Assembly (NCBI GenBank): GCA_936450465.1
Contig: OW388300.1
Location: forward strand, 19,841,232 to 19,905,231
DNA: 64,000 nt
DNA from: Gibbula magus
Taxonomy: Eukaryota > Mollusca > Gastropoda > Trochida > Trochidae
Reading direction: 5' to 3'
Shown here: piece by piece, positions 11,831-22,899 of the stretch
How the letters are laid out: each line of letters begins with the position of its first letter
Numbering within the stretch: the first letter of the stretch is position 1
Notes under the pieces: model-generated
Told to the model about the DNA's origin: nothing
Database searches by the model: none
The model's input: the letters and a program-made list of their open reading frames with translations, nothing else
Translations under genes and position numbers: made by a program

Positions 11831-11940
11831 TTTTGGGATAACACTACCTTCAATAGTACAACGCTAAAAATGGCTGCAAAATTTCCAAGTGATGTTAAAC
11901 AATAACTCACTCACTCAATAGTAAAAATTATTGTACATTT
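11831..11940 (-). mobile_element. SINE family B remnant interrupted by a mini-SINE
   Basis: TTGGGATAACACTACCTTCA is the inverted 3' end of SINE family B (compare 24278-24441). It is interrupted at AATAGTA and resumes after 11916 with AATAGTA and TTGTACATTTGTAC. Confidence 0.65.
11859..11916 (+). mobile_element. Mini-SINE / SINE tail unit (58 bp) with 7-bp target duplication
   Basis: CGCTAAAAATGGCTGCAAAA ... GTTAAACAATAACTCACTCA. It is flanked by AATAGTA at 11852-11858 and 11917-11923, which fits target-primed insertion into the family B SINE. Confidence 0.68.
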
Positions 11941-12340
11941 GTACAGAAACTTCTTTTTGTGGGTTTTCAATGGCACCTGATTTTATGTTTGTATCACCAA
12001 AAAGTGAAAAATAGCAAATTCCTTCTCTTTCAGTGACAGTAGCCAGTGCTCATTGCCGCCTAGATTCTGACCATGGGTCAGTCAGGGAGGGGTGTGATGG
12101 GGATGTGGCTTAGACCCTTCTCTTTATGGGAGTGCCACATTTCAAGACTGATCCCTTGAGTGAACTACAAGCTTAAGCCTCTAATAAAGACAAAACAATA
12201 GAGGCCACACCTACACAAATATTCTTGTTTCTTCTTCATACCTTAGATGATTGCCAATAATAATACAATTTTGTCTTTACATTGCTTGAGCAATGTGGAT
12301 TAATAATTGAAAATTTGTTGACTGGGCAATGCCTTGTTAT
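11941..12340. other. Unassigned non-coding stretch
   Basis: Nothing recognised. Confidence 0.4.
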
Positions 12341-12467
12341 TAGTCAATGCTGGCGATAGTTGCCTTACTCTGAGGGTGTGGGTTTGAATCCTGCATGGGA
12401 CTCGGCCCGAAAAAGTACAAGAATTTGTACTATTGAAGGTAGTGATATCCCAAATATAACCATGTTA
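12341..12467 (+). mobile_element. tRNA-derived SINE (family B), 5'-truncated
   Basis: B-box-like GTGGGTTTGAATCCTGC, then GACTCGGCCCGAAAAAGTAC, TTTGTACTATTGAAGGTAG and CCCAAATATAACCATGTTA. The same order occurs inverted at 24278-24441 and 61219-61294. Confidence 0.75.
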
Positions 12468-12860
12468 AATGCCTTGTTATTCTATATGTTAGTCTTTATT
12501 CAAGAGATAATAAATAATGTAATACCTGGTGAGCTACAGAGCCCATGGTTCTTGTTATCACATTCTTTTGCCTATACAAGATATTCATTATACAAATAAT
12601 CTGCCAGGAGGACAAATTTACATAATTCAACACAGCAAACAGGAGAAAACATTTCCCAGTTGGGTGACCACGATTAAATACACATATTCTTAGGACAGAA
12701 ACTGTAGCGAATGCAATTGACTTTAAAGTTGAACAAGATGGAAATATCCTGTGAACGTGATTGAAGGTTGTTAACATTGAAAGACTGATGGAAAACTTCT
12801 TTGAGGGATTTCATTGCTGGGGACAAATTATTTGGTTTTTAGAAGGATCTAACGTGATTG
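12468..12860. other. Unassigned non-coding stretch
   Basis: Nothing recognised; small open frames appear to be chance. Confidence 0.4.
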
Positions 12861-12865
12861 CAATG

Positions 12866-12992
12866 TGGCCTGCCGATATTTGGAAATCTAAATGTGATTT
12901 CTTTTAAAAGCCAAGCCGGCCGATATTTTGATATCTAAATGTGATTTCTTGTAGAAGTCGATCCTGCCGATGTTTGAAATCTAAATGCAATG
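12866..12992 (+). repeat. About 52-bp tandem repeat, 2.5 copies
   Basis: ATCTAAATGTGATTTCTT recurs with the linked blocks GCCGATATTT and GAAGTC/AAAGCC. A further copy is present in reverse orientation at 17762-17830. Confidence 0.7.
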
Positions 12993-13210
12993 TATTGCTA
13001 TTGAAGGGCTTTCCTTGATACTAATTCAATTGTAATTTAATTTCTTCTTTTAAACCTGTTTGGATAATATTGAATTCTGTTTGATTCCTTGGAATTTCTG
13101 TTAAAGGATTTGCAGATATTTGATCTGCTCGGTAAATGGTAACGGATATGAACATGTGAGATTGCATGTATGTTGACAAAACACGCTTCTCTTCATCAGG
13201 AACAGAGTCT

Positions 13211-13497
13211 TGAGATATCTCAGTGGTTAGCATGTTCGGTTTCCAGTCTGGGGTTCAAATCTGGCCAGGGGCTCAGCAACTTTGTCTGCACTCCACTGAA
13301 TTTCAGCCCTGTATCACCCATGGTTTGCTAGTTCCAGTCGATGCTCGCAGGTTTCACCACAATGCATAGGAACAATGGCGTTGAAGGCTTTCTCCCTGCA
13401 CTAATACTAGCAGCTGTGATATAAGTGAAATACTCTACAAAGTGGCGTATAACCCCACCTCACCTCACCTCGCCTCGCCTGGCCTCGCCTCAAGAGA
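13211..13497 (+). mobile_element. tRNA-derived SINE (family A), internally deleted
   Basis: Head TCAGTGGTTAGCATGTTCGG, B-box GGGGTTCAAATCTGGCC, then TTTGTCTGCA joined directly to CTGAATTTCAGCCC. The block with the usual GTTCTACACGCAGTAAGG is missing. Ends in ACCTCACCTCGCCTCGCC. Confidence 0.87.
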
Positions 13498-13507
13498 GCT
13501 CACCTCA

Positions 13508-13612
13508 CAGGTTTCACCACAATGCATAATCATGATAGTTTTGCGGGCTTTCTCCTGCAAGAATACTAGCAGCCACAATGTTAGTGAAATAATCTTGAAA
13601 GCAAATCAAATC
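13508..13612 (+). mobile_element. Second SINE (family A) 3' part following the first
   Basis: CAGGTTTCACCACAATGCAT, GCGGGCTTTCTCCTGC, AGCAGCCACAATGTTAGTGA. Starts in the SINE body and ends at the microsatellite. Confidence 0.8.
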
Positions 13613-13790
13613 TACTCGCCTCGCCTCGCCTCGCCTCGCCTCGCCTCGCCTCGCCTCGCCTCACCTCACCTCACCTCACCTCACCTCACCTCACCTGGCC
13701 TCACCTCACCTTGCCTCGTCTCACCTCACCTTGCCTCGTCTCACCTCGTCTCACCTCGTCTCACCTCGTCTCACCTCGTCTCACCTCAGA
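13613..13790 (+). repeat. Pentanucleotide microsatellite (TCGCC/TCACC)n from a SINE tail
   Basis: About 178 bp of pentamers: first a TCGCC block, then TCACC, then mixed TCGTC/TCACC. It sits exactly where the CTCACCTCACC tail of the SINE is expected, so it is best read as an expanded tail. Confidence 0.92.
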
Positions 13791-14182
13791 GTCTTGAAAA
13801 AATGATGAATGTTGACTGATGTTTAAAACATTGTGTTTGGTTTCAAAGGCCCTCTTCTTCACTCAAACCTGCAGCCTGAAATCAGAGAACCATGTTATTT
13901 AGGACCCTGTGATTTTGTAGATTACACTCTTCGGAAGAGTTCCAATTCTAATTTTGGGTATAAGTGACAGTCTATTTTGGGTCGACATCATCGAGCATGG
14001 ATTGCCGGCTCTGACAAGTGTGATTGAGAAGTTTGAACTTCAATCTGGACAGTTTAATTATTATCAGTATTTATACTTATTTATTTATACTACTTTAATT
14101 GTATTTTTAAAAAATTTACCTCAAATATGTTAACATTCTTCTCTGTCTTTTTTGATAACTAATTTTCTGCTGAATGGATTTG
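13791..14182. other. Unassigned non-coding stretch
   Basis: Nothing recognised. Confidence 0.4.
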
Positions 14183-14190
14183 CTTCTGAG

Positions 14191-15557
14191 CAGGGATGCA
14201 GAAATCGGTCTATTTGCCGGACATGTCCGATTGTAAATCCAGTTTGACCGAATGGAAAATTAACCTATCGGACATCAGTTGACCGATTGCAGAAAATAAA
14301 AGGACTTCAAGCATATTAAATAAAGGCAAACGGCCCTGCTTGTGTCGGTCATAATTGTTTATGGAATTGAAATATGTTGATCCAGTCAAGAAGTCACATT
14401 TATTCTTCACAGCACGAGGCACGACGTCAATCGTCATTATCTTCAGTAAATTATAATTGTCGGCAGAAAAAACACTTACCGTTTGATATTTAATTGAAAT
14501 TTCCAGTGTCATTTAGTGACTGAAAGATATGACCCATTTCACAACATTATTTACGAAAAAGATTTCATTAAAATCGCATTGTAAACAAATTTTGTCAAGA
14601 TAAACATTGCATGAACGTGTGGCTTCACCGTACCGGTGATTCATGAATTTGTTACAGATTAAGATTTTGCTACTTTGAATCTCGATAAATTTAATAATCT
14701 CTCGTTCATAAAACATAGGTAACATATTGTAACAAAATATGATAGATCAATATCGATGTATGGTAAAGCTATTATACAAATTCAAAATAAATAAACCTAT
14801 CAAAAACGAATAATTAGCAATATTATTTCACGAGACGTTATGTAGTCAAACACCGTTTGTATGACGCAACGAACACGCGATCGCATTTACAACGATGACA
14901 CACGTTATAAAGAGGTACGCTAATTTAAAAACTGCAATTTCTCTTGCGTTTACATCAGTTCTTTTTATTCTATAATTATTCATTTACAATTGAGAAATAT
15001 GTCTCCAAATAAAATATATAGGAATCTTATTAGAATAAGTTCAAATTCGTAACTACATCTTGAATAGGAAATAGTCGTATGGAAAATAGTTGGACCACGT
15101 GCTCTGCCGAGTGGTGAGTTTACGTAAATTATATCGCTATTGAAAACGAGTTCCTTTGAATTTAAAATATTATTTAGAAGGTATATATATCATTTGGTCC
15201 ATGATTTGAACTTTTGATGAACTATGTGCAATTAAATTATTAGAATTTTCTCGTCCATCTTGACGCAAATTCGCTTGTAAACTCGCTTGTGTAAACTCGC
15301 TCAAACTAGCACTGTCGGTAAATCGTAGTTGGTAAACATTGATTTTGAATTATGAACCATTTTATGCATGTTAATGATAAATTAATAGTTATCGTTAATT
15401 GCTTTCGTGTTATGTTTAATAGTATGCAATGAATGAAGAACCAACAAATAGTAATACTTTCTGATACTTTATTCATAAAAAAATTTTACTTCTGGGTTCG
15501 TCTTTTTGGGTCAAAGATGAAATGTCCGACTGGCAAAATTTTGAATCTGCATCCCTG
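14191..15557. mobile_element. Non-autonomous hAT-type element, 1367 bp
   Basis: The left end CAGGGATGCAGA and the right end TCTGCATCCCTG are inverted repeats. The 8-bp sequence CTTCTGAG flanks both sides exactly (14183-14190 and 15558-15565). CAGGG ends and an 8-bp duplication are diagnostic of the hAT superfamily. Subterminal GGACAT/ATGTCC is also inverted. No transposase; minus frames at 14210-14512 and 14513-14725 are not recognised. Confidence 0.85.
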
Positions 15558-15695
15558 CTTCTGAGTGACTGTTCTCCAGGTTTCCAGTTTCAGGATTTCA
15601 AGAGGTTCATCACTTGCTTGATAACGGTGCTAGTATCTGCATCGAAACATCACACTCATAGCAATAGAGAAGTTGACTATCCATAGAACTTGTTC

Positions 15696-15990
15696 TCATT
15701 CAAGAGGTTCAGGGTTCCATTAAGGACAGGTGCTTGGACATTTGTGTACTTTAGAGCCTCTTTTTACAAATAAGTAAGGTGTGAGTGTTAACTGACAGAG
15801 GAATTCAGAATGTATCTCCAATGGTTTGCTAGTTTTGGCCCATGCTCTCAAGTTTCTCCAAACTGCATAGCGACAAAGGTGTTGTAAGCCTTCATCCTAC
15901 AGTAATTCTAGTCGCTATGATAGAATTAAAATACTCTTGACAGCAGTGTTAACCTCCCTCCCCTCCCTCCCCTCCCTCCCCTCCCCTACC
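15696..15990 (+). mobile_element. tRNA-derived SINE (family A), old and degenerate
   Basis: Order is kept but bases are diverged: CAAGAGGTTCAGGGTTCC, AATGGTTTGCTAGTTTTGGC, AAAATACTCTTGACAGCAG. The tail is expanded into CCCTC/CCTCC repeats at about 15956-15990. Confidence 0.75.
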
Positions 15991-16558
15991 CAAAACCAGC
16001 TTTGATAATCAAATATTTTTGAAGGTGGACAAATGCAACCACAAGATTTTCTTGCACAAATGTCATCAGTTCAAAATGATATGTTGCCACCTTTTTGTTT
16101 CCACACAAAAAAAAAGAAGTCCTACTACTGTCCCTTTTAATCAAAAGATAAACCAATCAACTCTCACTTTGTCAAACACTGCAACATAAACATAGAAGAA
16201 GGCAGTTTAACGCATGTTAGTTCCACGAGTGTACTGTGTCAGTGGTGTTCCACAGGGAAATATTCTTAGCCTTTGTGTTTTAACACAATCAAGAGACTGA
16301 GAGAAAACCAATTCTGTCCCGTCAGTACACATACAGGAGGTCCACGTTGGTAGGTGGAGTAAGTAACTCATTGTTTTAGGCACTTCAAACGATTCTCTCG
16401 TCTTTTGGGCACAAAACTTGGTGTGCTTGTTTTCTTAAATTAACCATGATATCCTCTTTGTAATGAAAACTTTTCCCCTTTCTTCTTTGAAGTCCATTCT
16501 GTCCTGTCAGTTTAAATAGCAATGTTTAACAAGTAATGAACACGTGGGTTTAGACACT
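15991..16558. other. Unassigned non-coding stretch
   Basis: Nothing recognised. Confidence 0.4.
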
Positions 16559-16562
16559 TTAA

Positions 16563-16735
16563 AGGAGGGTTCTATCAGGATTTTTGTTTGTGGAAACGAA
16601 ATTTGAAAGGATATTCTTGTTTACACACATATATGCCATTACATGATTAAAACACAGTCAAATTGAAAGATAATAATGAAGGTAGAGTTTTGATGAAAAT
16701 ATATATCTTCTATTCTCTAAAGTAAACCATTTCAG
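16563..16735 (+). mobile_element. Kolobok/T2-like MITE (family K2), one end
   Basis: TTAA at 16559-16562 precedes AGGAGGGTTCTATCAGG, then TGTGGAAACGAAATT and AATTGAAAGATAATAATGAA. It matches the left half of the copy at 60162-60495 and the right half, inverted, of 56538-56917. The other end is absent. Confidence 0.6.
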
Positions 16736-16750
16736 AAGATTATGCTAGCT

Positions 16751-17375
16751 TCTGTACATCTACTACCTCTGTGTGTAATGCAACCGTTGCATCTACAACT
16801 TCTGTGTAATTCAACCGTTCCATCTACTACTTCTGTGTAATGCAACCGTTGCATCTACTACTTCTGTGTAATGCAACCGTTGCATCTACTACCTCTGTGT
16901 AATGCAACCGTTCCATCTACTACTTCTGTGTAATGCAACCATTGCATCTACTACTTCTGTGTATTGCAACCATTGCATCTACTACTTCTGTGTAATGCAA
17001 CCGTTGCATCTACTACCTCTGTGTAATGCAACCGTTGCATCTACTACTTCTGTGTAATGCAACCGTTGCATCTACTACTTCTGTGTAATGCAACCATTGC
17101 ATCTACTACTTCTGTGTAATGCAACCGTTGCATCTACTACTTCTGTGTATTGCAACCATTGCATCTACTACCTCTGTGTAATGCAACCGTTGCATCTACT
17201 ACTTCTGTGTACTGCAACCGTTGCATCTACTACTTCTGTGTAATGCAACCGTTGCATCTACTACTTCTGTGTATTGCAACCATTGCATCTGCTACTTCTG
17301 TGTAATGCAACCGTTACATCTACTACCTCTGTGTAATGCAACCGTTGCATCTACTACTTCTATTTAATGCAACCG
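16751..17375 (+). repeat. 31-bp minisatellite, about 20 copies
   Basis: Unit GCATCTACTACTTCTGTGTA + ATGCAACCGTT. Variants are mainly CTTC/CCTC, AATG/ATTG and CGTT/CATT. The unit junction holds the odd palindrome TGCAAC-C-GTTGCA. Units are close to 31 bp throughout; the first two are slightly irregular. Confidence 0.95.
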
Positions 17376-17533
17376 TTGTCGCAATGTTGACTGTGGTCAT
17401 TAAAGCTGCACCATTCTCGTTATTATAAATGACTATAAAATGATGGACAATGGTTTTACTTCTGGAACAATGTTTCGCTCCTAGTTGCAACACTGTTGCA
17501 ATGAAGCAGAACTATTGCAACACTGTAGAATTT

Positions 17534-17610
17534 TTTGTAAGAGTAATTAAGAAATAGAAAATTTATATAATTAAGAAATAGAAAATATATATAATTAAGA
17601 AATAGAAGAC
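17534..17610 (+). repeat. About 25-bp tandem repeat, three copies
   Basis: TAATTAAGAAATAGAA recurs three times, separated by short AT-rich spacers. Confidence 0.8.
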
Positions 17611-17761
17611 CCTTCATGTTTTATACTCCCTGCTATGTTATATTCAACGATAAAGCACGCTTCTATTTCTTATATGAGATGCCCTTAAACATTTACTTGC
17701 TTTCATATAAAAAACGTTGAGATTTTAGGTTATTTGTATAAACTATATTTTTGAAAATGAT

Positions 17762-17830
17762 CAATGCATTTAGATTCCAAACATTGGCAGAAAAGACTTC
17801 TACAAGAAATCACATTCTAGATTTTTAAAT
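17762..17830 (-). repeat. Inverted dispersed copy of the 12.9-kb 52-bp repeat
   Basis: Reverse complement reads ATGTGATTTCTTGTAGAAGT, then GCCAATGTTTGGAATCTAAA. This is nearly the same as 12933-12990. Confidence 0.68.
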
Positions 17831-18380
17831 CTGTATAAGCACTTAATCTGCAGAAAAATGTCTACTTGACATTATGTTCATCCAATCAAAATCACAAAAG
17901 TTAAAAAATAAAAAAAAATATAGATATTAATCAGTGGAATTGCGCCATGTCATCGAGATCTAACTGTACTTATGTGCGTGATTATCTTTCTTCATGTAAC
18001 GATAACCTTTACAAAGTAGTAAATTGCCCCACGGGGAAGTTCTCGCTGTAATTTCATCAATCCCTTTATTATTTTTAAGTACAAGGAAACTCCAATGCTA
18101 TCTTGAACGAATCTAGGAGTGTAATTTTAGTTAAGACCTATTGTCATCTGATCAGGGAATTTTCAGAGATCACTGACTATATGAAAGAGATGATTACTGT
18201 GCAATTTCTCTCATTTCATTTTCCTCATTTGCACTCTTTGAAATTAACCCTAATTGTGTAATGATCATGTGACTTTTATAGATTTTATCTAACTCCGCTA
18301 TTTCTAAGCTTCAACCTTGTCAATATAAGATCTATATATTTAACATATAGATAAGATAAGTCCAATAGATTTTTCCATTT
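17831..18380. other. Unassigned non-coding stretch
   Basis: AT-rich; nothing recognised. Confidence 0.4.
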
Positions 18381-19325
18381 TTATCCCCCACCAACATAGT
18401 TGGGGGGGGGATATTTAAATGGGCTCCGTCCGTCCGTCCCAATTTTGTTTCCGGAGCAGAACTCGAAAACTATAAGACATATCTCAACGAAACTTGGTGT
18501 GTGGAACAATCATCATGTGTAGATGTGCCTTTTGGGGTTTTCAACTTCTTCGAGTTACTTTTTTTGACCGTTTCCATGGAAATGTAACTTAGAATTTCGT
18601 TTCCGGAGCAGAACTCGAAAACCATAAGACATATCTCAACGAAACTTGGTGTGTGGAACAATCATCATGTCTAGATGTGCCTTTTGGGGTTTTCAACTTC
18701 TTCGAGTTATTTTTTTTTACCGTTTCCATGGAAATGTAACTTAGAATTTCGTTTCCGGAGCAGAACTCGAAAACCATGAGACATATCTCAACGAAACTTG
18801 GTGTATGGAACAATCATCATGTGTAGATGTGCCTTTTGGGGTTTTCAACTTCTTCGAGTTATTTTCTTTTAACCGTTTCCATGGAAATGTAACTTAGAAT
18901 TTCGTTTCCGGAACAGAACTCGAAAACTATAAGACATATCTCAACGAAACTTGGTGTGTGGAACAATCATCATGTCTATAGATGTGCCTTTTGGTGTTTT
19001 CAACTTCTTAGAGTTATTTTTTTGGACCATTTTCATGGAAATGTAACTTAGAATTTCGTTTCCGGAACAGAACTCGAAAACCATGAGACATATCTCAACG
19101 AAACTTGGTGTGTGGAACAATCATCATGTGTAGATGTGCCTTTTGGGGTTTTAAACTTCTTCGAGTTATTTTCTTTTGACCGTTTCCATGGAAATTCTCC
19201 AGAACCACTTTGTCTAAGGAGCTGAAATTTTGTGTGTTGTGTTTAGTTGAAAAAAGGTTCATAGTCACTGTTATTCAACAACTATTCTTCAATAAATGTT
19301 CCCAAAGGCGGGGGATATGGCCGAC
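18381..19325 (+). mobile_element. Pearl-like element with 152-bp tandem core (five units)
   Basis: The left end is a C-run/G-run hairpin (CCCCCACCAACATAGTTGGG) followed by GATATTTAAATGGG and CCGTCCGTCCGTCCC. Five core units start with GTTTCCGGAGCAGAACTCG at 18447, 18599, 18751, 18904 and 19058. Each contains CGAAACTTGGTGTGTGGAAC and TTTCCATGGAAAT. The right end is AGGCGGGGGATATGG. Conserved ends around a variable tandem core are the layout of molluscan pearl elements, thought to be Helitron/Helentron-related; that assignment is inference. Minus-strand open frames inside are repeat artefacts. Confidence 0.72.
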
Positions 19326-19410
19326 TCTGTCTGCTTGTCTTTTTAAATATGTCATTATTTTTCTCTGATTTTTTTAAAGATATACATATGTTGCAAATTT
19401 CTTGTCTTAA

Positions 19411-19624
19411 AGGGACACATGCGTCAAGGATAAAAATGAGATCACTTTTATCTACCTATGCTGATTAACGTGTCTGCTAAGGAGTTACGCTTCGCTTCAC
19501 TGTCTACATGGAGTTGTTTTTATTACTAATTACTTGAATTGTCTGAAATTTGGGGTCTGTGACTTGATCTTTACCAGACACGTTAATCAGCATAGCTCAT
19601 ATCTATCCTCGACATGGTGTCCCT
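19411..19624. mobile_element. Kolobok/T2-like MITE (family K3), 214 bp, complete
   Basis: TTAA on both sides (19407-19410, 19625-19628). Ends are AGGGACAC / GTGTCCCT. Arms pair far inward: 19456-19476 is a perfect 21-bp reverse complement of 19575-19595. The left arm has about 16 extra bases between the two paired blocks. TTAA-AGGG fits the T2/Kolobok consensus. Confidence 0.82.
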
Positions 19625-19628
19625 TTAA

Positions 19629-20076
19629 TTTTAGCTTTAGGTGAAAACATTTGAACTGACATTTGGATTTGAAATTTAAATCCCATGCATTCACTCTGAG
19701 TGGTAACAAAAAGGATTGTTATACTGTCCAAGTGTCATTTCAAACATGTCAAAATGAAAGAGCTTGTCTTAATATTTTTAAGTAAGCAATTGCTTCCCTT
19801 CTTGACAGGAGAGTTCTTTCTGACAGGATGTAGAACTCTTCAGTGAAGGAGACCAGATTAGCCTGTCAGTGGATGAAAGAATTTTACAGTTAGATGTGCA
19901 TGGTTCTGTCAATGGATGAAAGAACAGATAGAGATTTGGTTCTGAGAAAATGAATGTGGTTACTTACAAATATTGGTTATGTCCCATAGATACGTTATGA
20001 AAATAAATTACGAGATAGGAATTATACCAGCAATATTGTTTCTGCTCTTTCTACTCTCCTAGATACTTGGAGTAAC
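19629..20076. other. Unassigned non-coding stretch
   Basis: Nothing recognised. Confidence 0.4.
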
Positions 20077-20080
20077 TTAA

Positions 20081-20310
20081 AGGTGCTGTAGCACTTTTTT
20101 CATGTTATTTGTCATTTATATTAAACTTTATACAATATATTGTTACAGCAGAGGATAAAACATATTATTTCATGACCCAATAAGCCGTATTATATACATA
20201 GAAAACAGTTATCGATATTGGTAGAAAATGATGCCATATAAGGCTACGATATATTTTCGAATTCGTCAGTGTGAGATGCATACACGATTTTGAGAGTTCA
20301 GACAGCAAGA
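20081..20310 (+). mobile_element. Kolobok/T2-like MITE (family K1), 5' part
   Basis: TTAA at 20077-20080 precedes AGGTGCTGTAGCAC. TATACAATATATTGTTA, TTCATGACCCAATAAGCCG, ATAGAAAACAGTTAT and GTCAGTGTGAGA follow in the same order as at 927-1135. No matching 3' end is seen. Confidence 0.6.
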
Positions 20311-21639
20311 TGGTACATCATTGTACCAAGCTGAAGTCTATGTATCTTTTCAGTCAACTGCTCTGTATCACTGTCTCAGTAAAGATCCATATACCATTGG
20401 TAATCATTTGTTCAGACCAGATTTAAAATATGTTATTTAAAAAGCCAATCAGTGAATAAAAACATTGTCAATACATCAATTCTCCTATAGTTTCCCAAAT
20501 TTTGAAACTTTCCTTAAAAAATTCAAAAGTTGGCAAATGTCATGATTCAATTATTAAAGTTCTAAAGTTTGAAACAAACCAAATGAGAAATGGCAAGACC
20601 AAATATTTTCTCTTCAATCAAAACATATAATGCTCCACAATCCAAGCAGATCATTTATCAGCTGATCTAACGTATAAATAATCAGCTTTTCATACTTCCG
20701 TTTGCAACCCTCGGCACTCAACAGTTGATAAATGAAGATCCTCGTCCATGAACCACACTCATATATAATGACAATTTAAAACTTACGCCGACGTTAATGC
20801 ATGTGTATTGCAATAGAATTCCACAATTTCATCTGATAAAACTCAAGTAAATCTATTTTCTCTTGATCTTTAAATGGAGAGAATGAAAACTCGTAATTCA
20901 TTTATGAACAAATCAATTCCTCATTTCTTTACCGACCAGAGGGCAATTTGGGGTAAAATGTCATGTTTTCCATTTCAGTAAATCTATTTGATATCCATTA
21001 GCGTCGTTGATATATTTCAAGAACCTGGGATTTAATATATATGGAATGATATTGTCAGGCTGTATGAATTAAAATCTACTATGGCTTGTAGTGAATGGCG
21101 ACTGTTTAAAACAAAGCTTTGAGTCTGGCATACCGTACCGATTATCATACGGTATGTTATTTCTGTAAATAAACTCATCAGTGTTTTTATCGAAGTTAAG
21201 TTAATTGTTAAATGTAAATTTAACATCAGCCAGCCTGATCAGTGATACCGTATATCTTTGAATTTGTTCCATGAAGAAAATCTACAGCTGCATGTGAAAA
21301 GTTGGTCAGTGTACTTCTATAAAATATTTAAAAAGGAAAAGTAAATACACATCAAGATGGAGATATTTCATGCTGCATTATCAATCAATTCAACGATCAA
21401 AGATTTATGTCGAATTCAGAATTAAAATGCAATAACATGTACACAAGACCTTTCAGTACATGTGGTCGTAACTTGCTAACAATCATGTTAACTGAAAATA
21501 CGTTATCAGGTAATTCAACACTTCTGAAAGAGAACTTACGCAACATTCATATGTGTAACATTAAACTGTTAACAAGAAAACAGGAACTGTTCGTGAAAAA
21601 GATAACATATTTGATTTTGATTTGATGCATACCTGGCAT
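20311..21639. other. Repeat-poor stretch, possible regulatory DNA
   Basis: No gene. 20810-20990 resembles 9590-9780. Open frames at 21032-21226 and 21407-21625 carry no recognisable domain. Confidence 0.35.
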
Positions 21640-21726
21640 TTAATTGAGGCAGGTGTCAATTTTTTCAGAAAGCCCTGTCCAAGGCGTCGTCTATTCAAGG
21701 CAGGCCTCCATTCAAGGCAGGTGTGT
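21640..21726 (+). repeat. Short GGCAGG-phase repeat
   Basis: ATTGAGGCAGGTGTCAATT, CAAGGCGTCGTCTATTCAA, GGCAGGCCTCCATTCAA and GGCAGGTGTG are diverged copies of a 16-18-bp motif. Confidence 0.5.
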
Positions 21727-22899
21727 AAGGAAATATGGGATATCAAATTGAAATTTTCTAGAAATGTACTTTTGGAATTGTTTGCAAATTTGAATTTCCC
21801 GCTTACGAAACTTTCGAACTGTATTCAGGTTTATTCCAGCAAAGCAATTGCTATTACTTCTTCATTCTCATACATTATCCATCCAACGTTCTCCAGCTGA
21901 ACAGTTCCTGGAGACTGAGCCTATCTGTCTGGTAATGACTGCATTTCAGATGAACGTAGATTCCGCTCTCTGATAAAAATGGTGATTACATCATGCATAT
22001 TGTAGGTGTCGGCCATGATTCCATTGAATTGTGGGAAGGACGGGAGATTAGCGTTAAATTTGCTACCAAAGATCGCATGACATGTCAGCGTTTGGACAAA
22101 TTGGTTTCTTCTTTTGGAAAGGCACATGCATGCTAACTTTTTTTTGCAATTCCAACTTATTGGTTCATAGTACACGTCCATTTTCTTCAAGTTCTGATAC
22201 CATCTTATTTCTTTAACTAAACATGTTTTATGCTTTATCTACACATGAAAAAAATGGCTCTTCGTTTCTCTACAACTTTTCTTCAAAACTCTTTTTGTCC
22301 CAATTTTATTATTTCTCACAACTTGAAATTTTAAAAGTATTTTTCACTGCAACTTTAATTTGCCCACTGTATAAAGAACGTGAGTGTAATTTCGGATGTA
22401 AGTGCGATTGACTTCAGAAGGATAAAGACGTAGCTGGCTTTCATGAATATTAATGAATCTTCATCTCGTGTAATTAGACGAATATTTCTTGCCTTTCCAA
22501 AGCGTATAGCTTCAGCCCATCTTGTATTTCCAGAAGAGCAACTCAAACCTTTCGTCATTAATTGAACGTCACTTCCAGCGTAATAAGAATTTGATTTTAG
22601 ATTGATTTGGAGGCAGATTTGAAAAGATAATTTAAGTCGTGTGCTCCTGTCTTGTTCTTTCAGGGCACAATTACATCACACTAAACAAGCTTGCACCTGC
22701 TTTTTCCAATGTTATCTCATCTTGTATTAATCAGTTTTTAGGAAACTCTTTTACAATCTCCAGTAAAATGATTTTGGTGCTATTCTGGTTTTGTTATAAA
22801 AACTTCTGAATTTGAATTCTTAGTTAAAATTTGATATTAACATTGAATGATCTGAAAAGATTTATGGCATTAAGCTGCATCCGAAGTCCATAAGTTTGT
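21727..22899. other. Repeat-poor stretch with homeobox-like sites
   Basis: No supported gene. Around 22440-22475 ATGAATATTAATGAA and GTAATTAGACG lie together. Minus-strand frames at 21921-22190 (89 codons) and 22355-22558 (67 codons) have no recognised motif and no linked splice evidence. Confidence 0.3.

Noticed and set aside
13442..13819. 125-codon plus-strand frame rich in Ser-Pro-Leu-Ala
   Set aside because: It is the pentanucleotide microsatellite plus SINE sequence; length divisible patterns explain it.
18470..18813. Overlapping near-identical minus-strand frames of 63-74 codons
   Set aside because: They repeat with the 152-bp core units of the pearl-like element.
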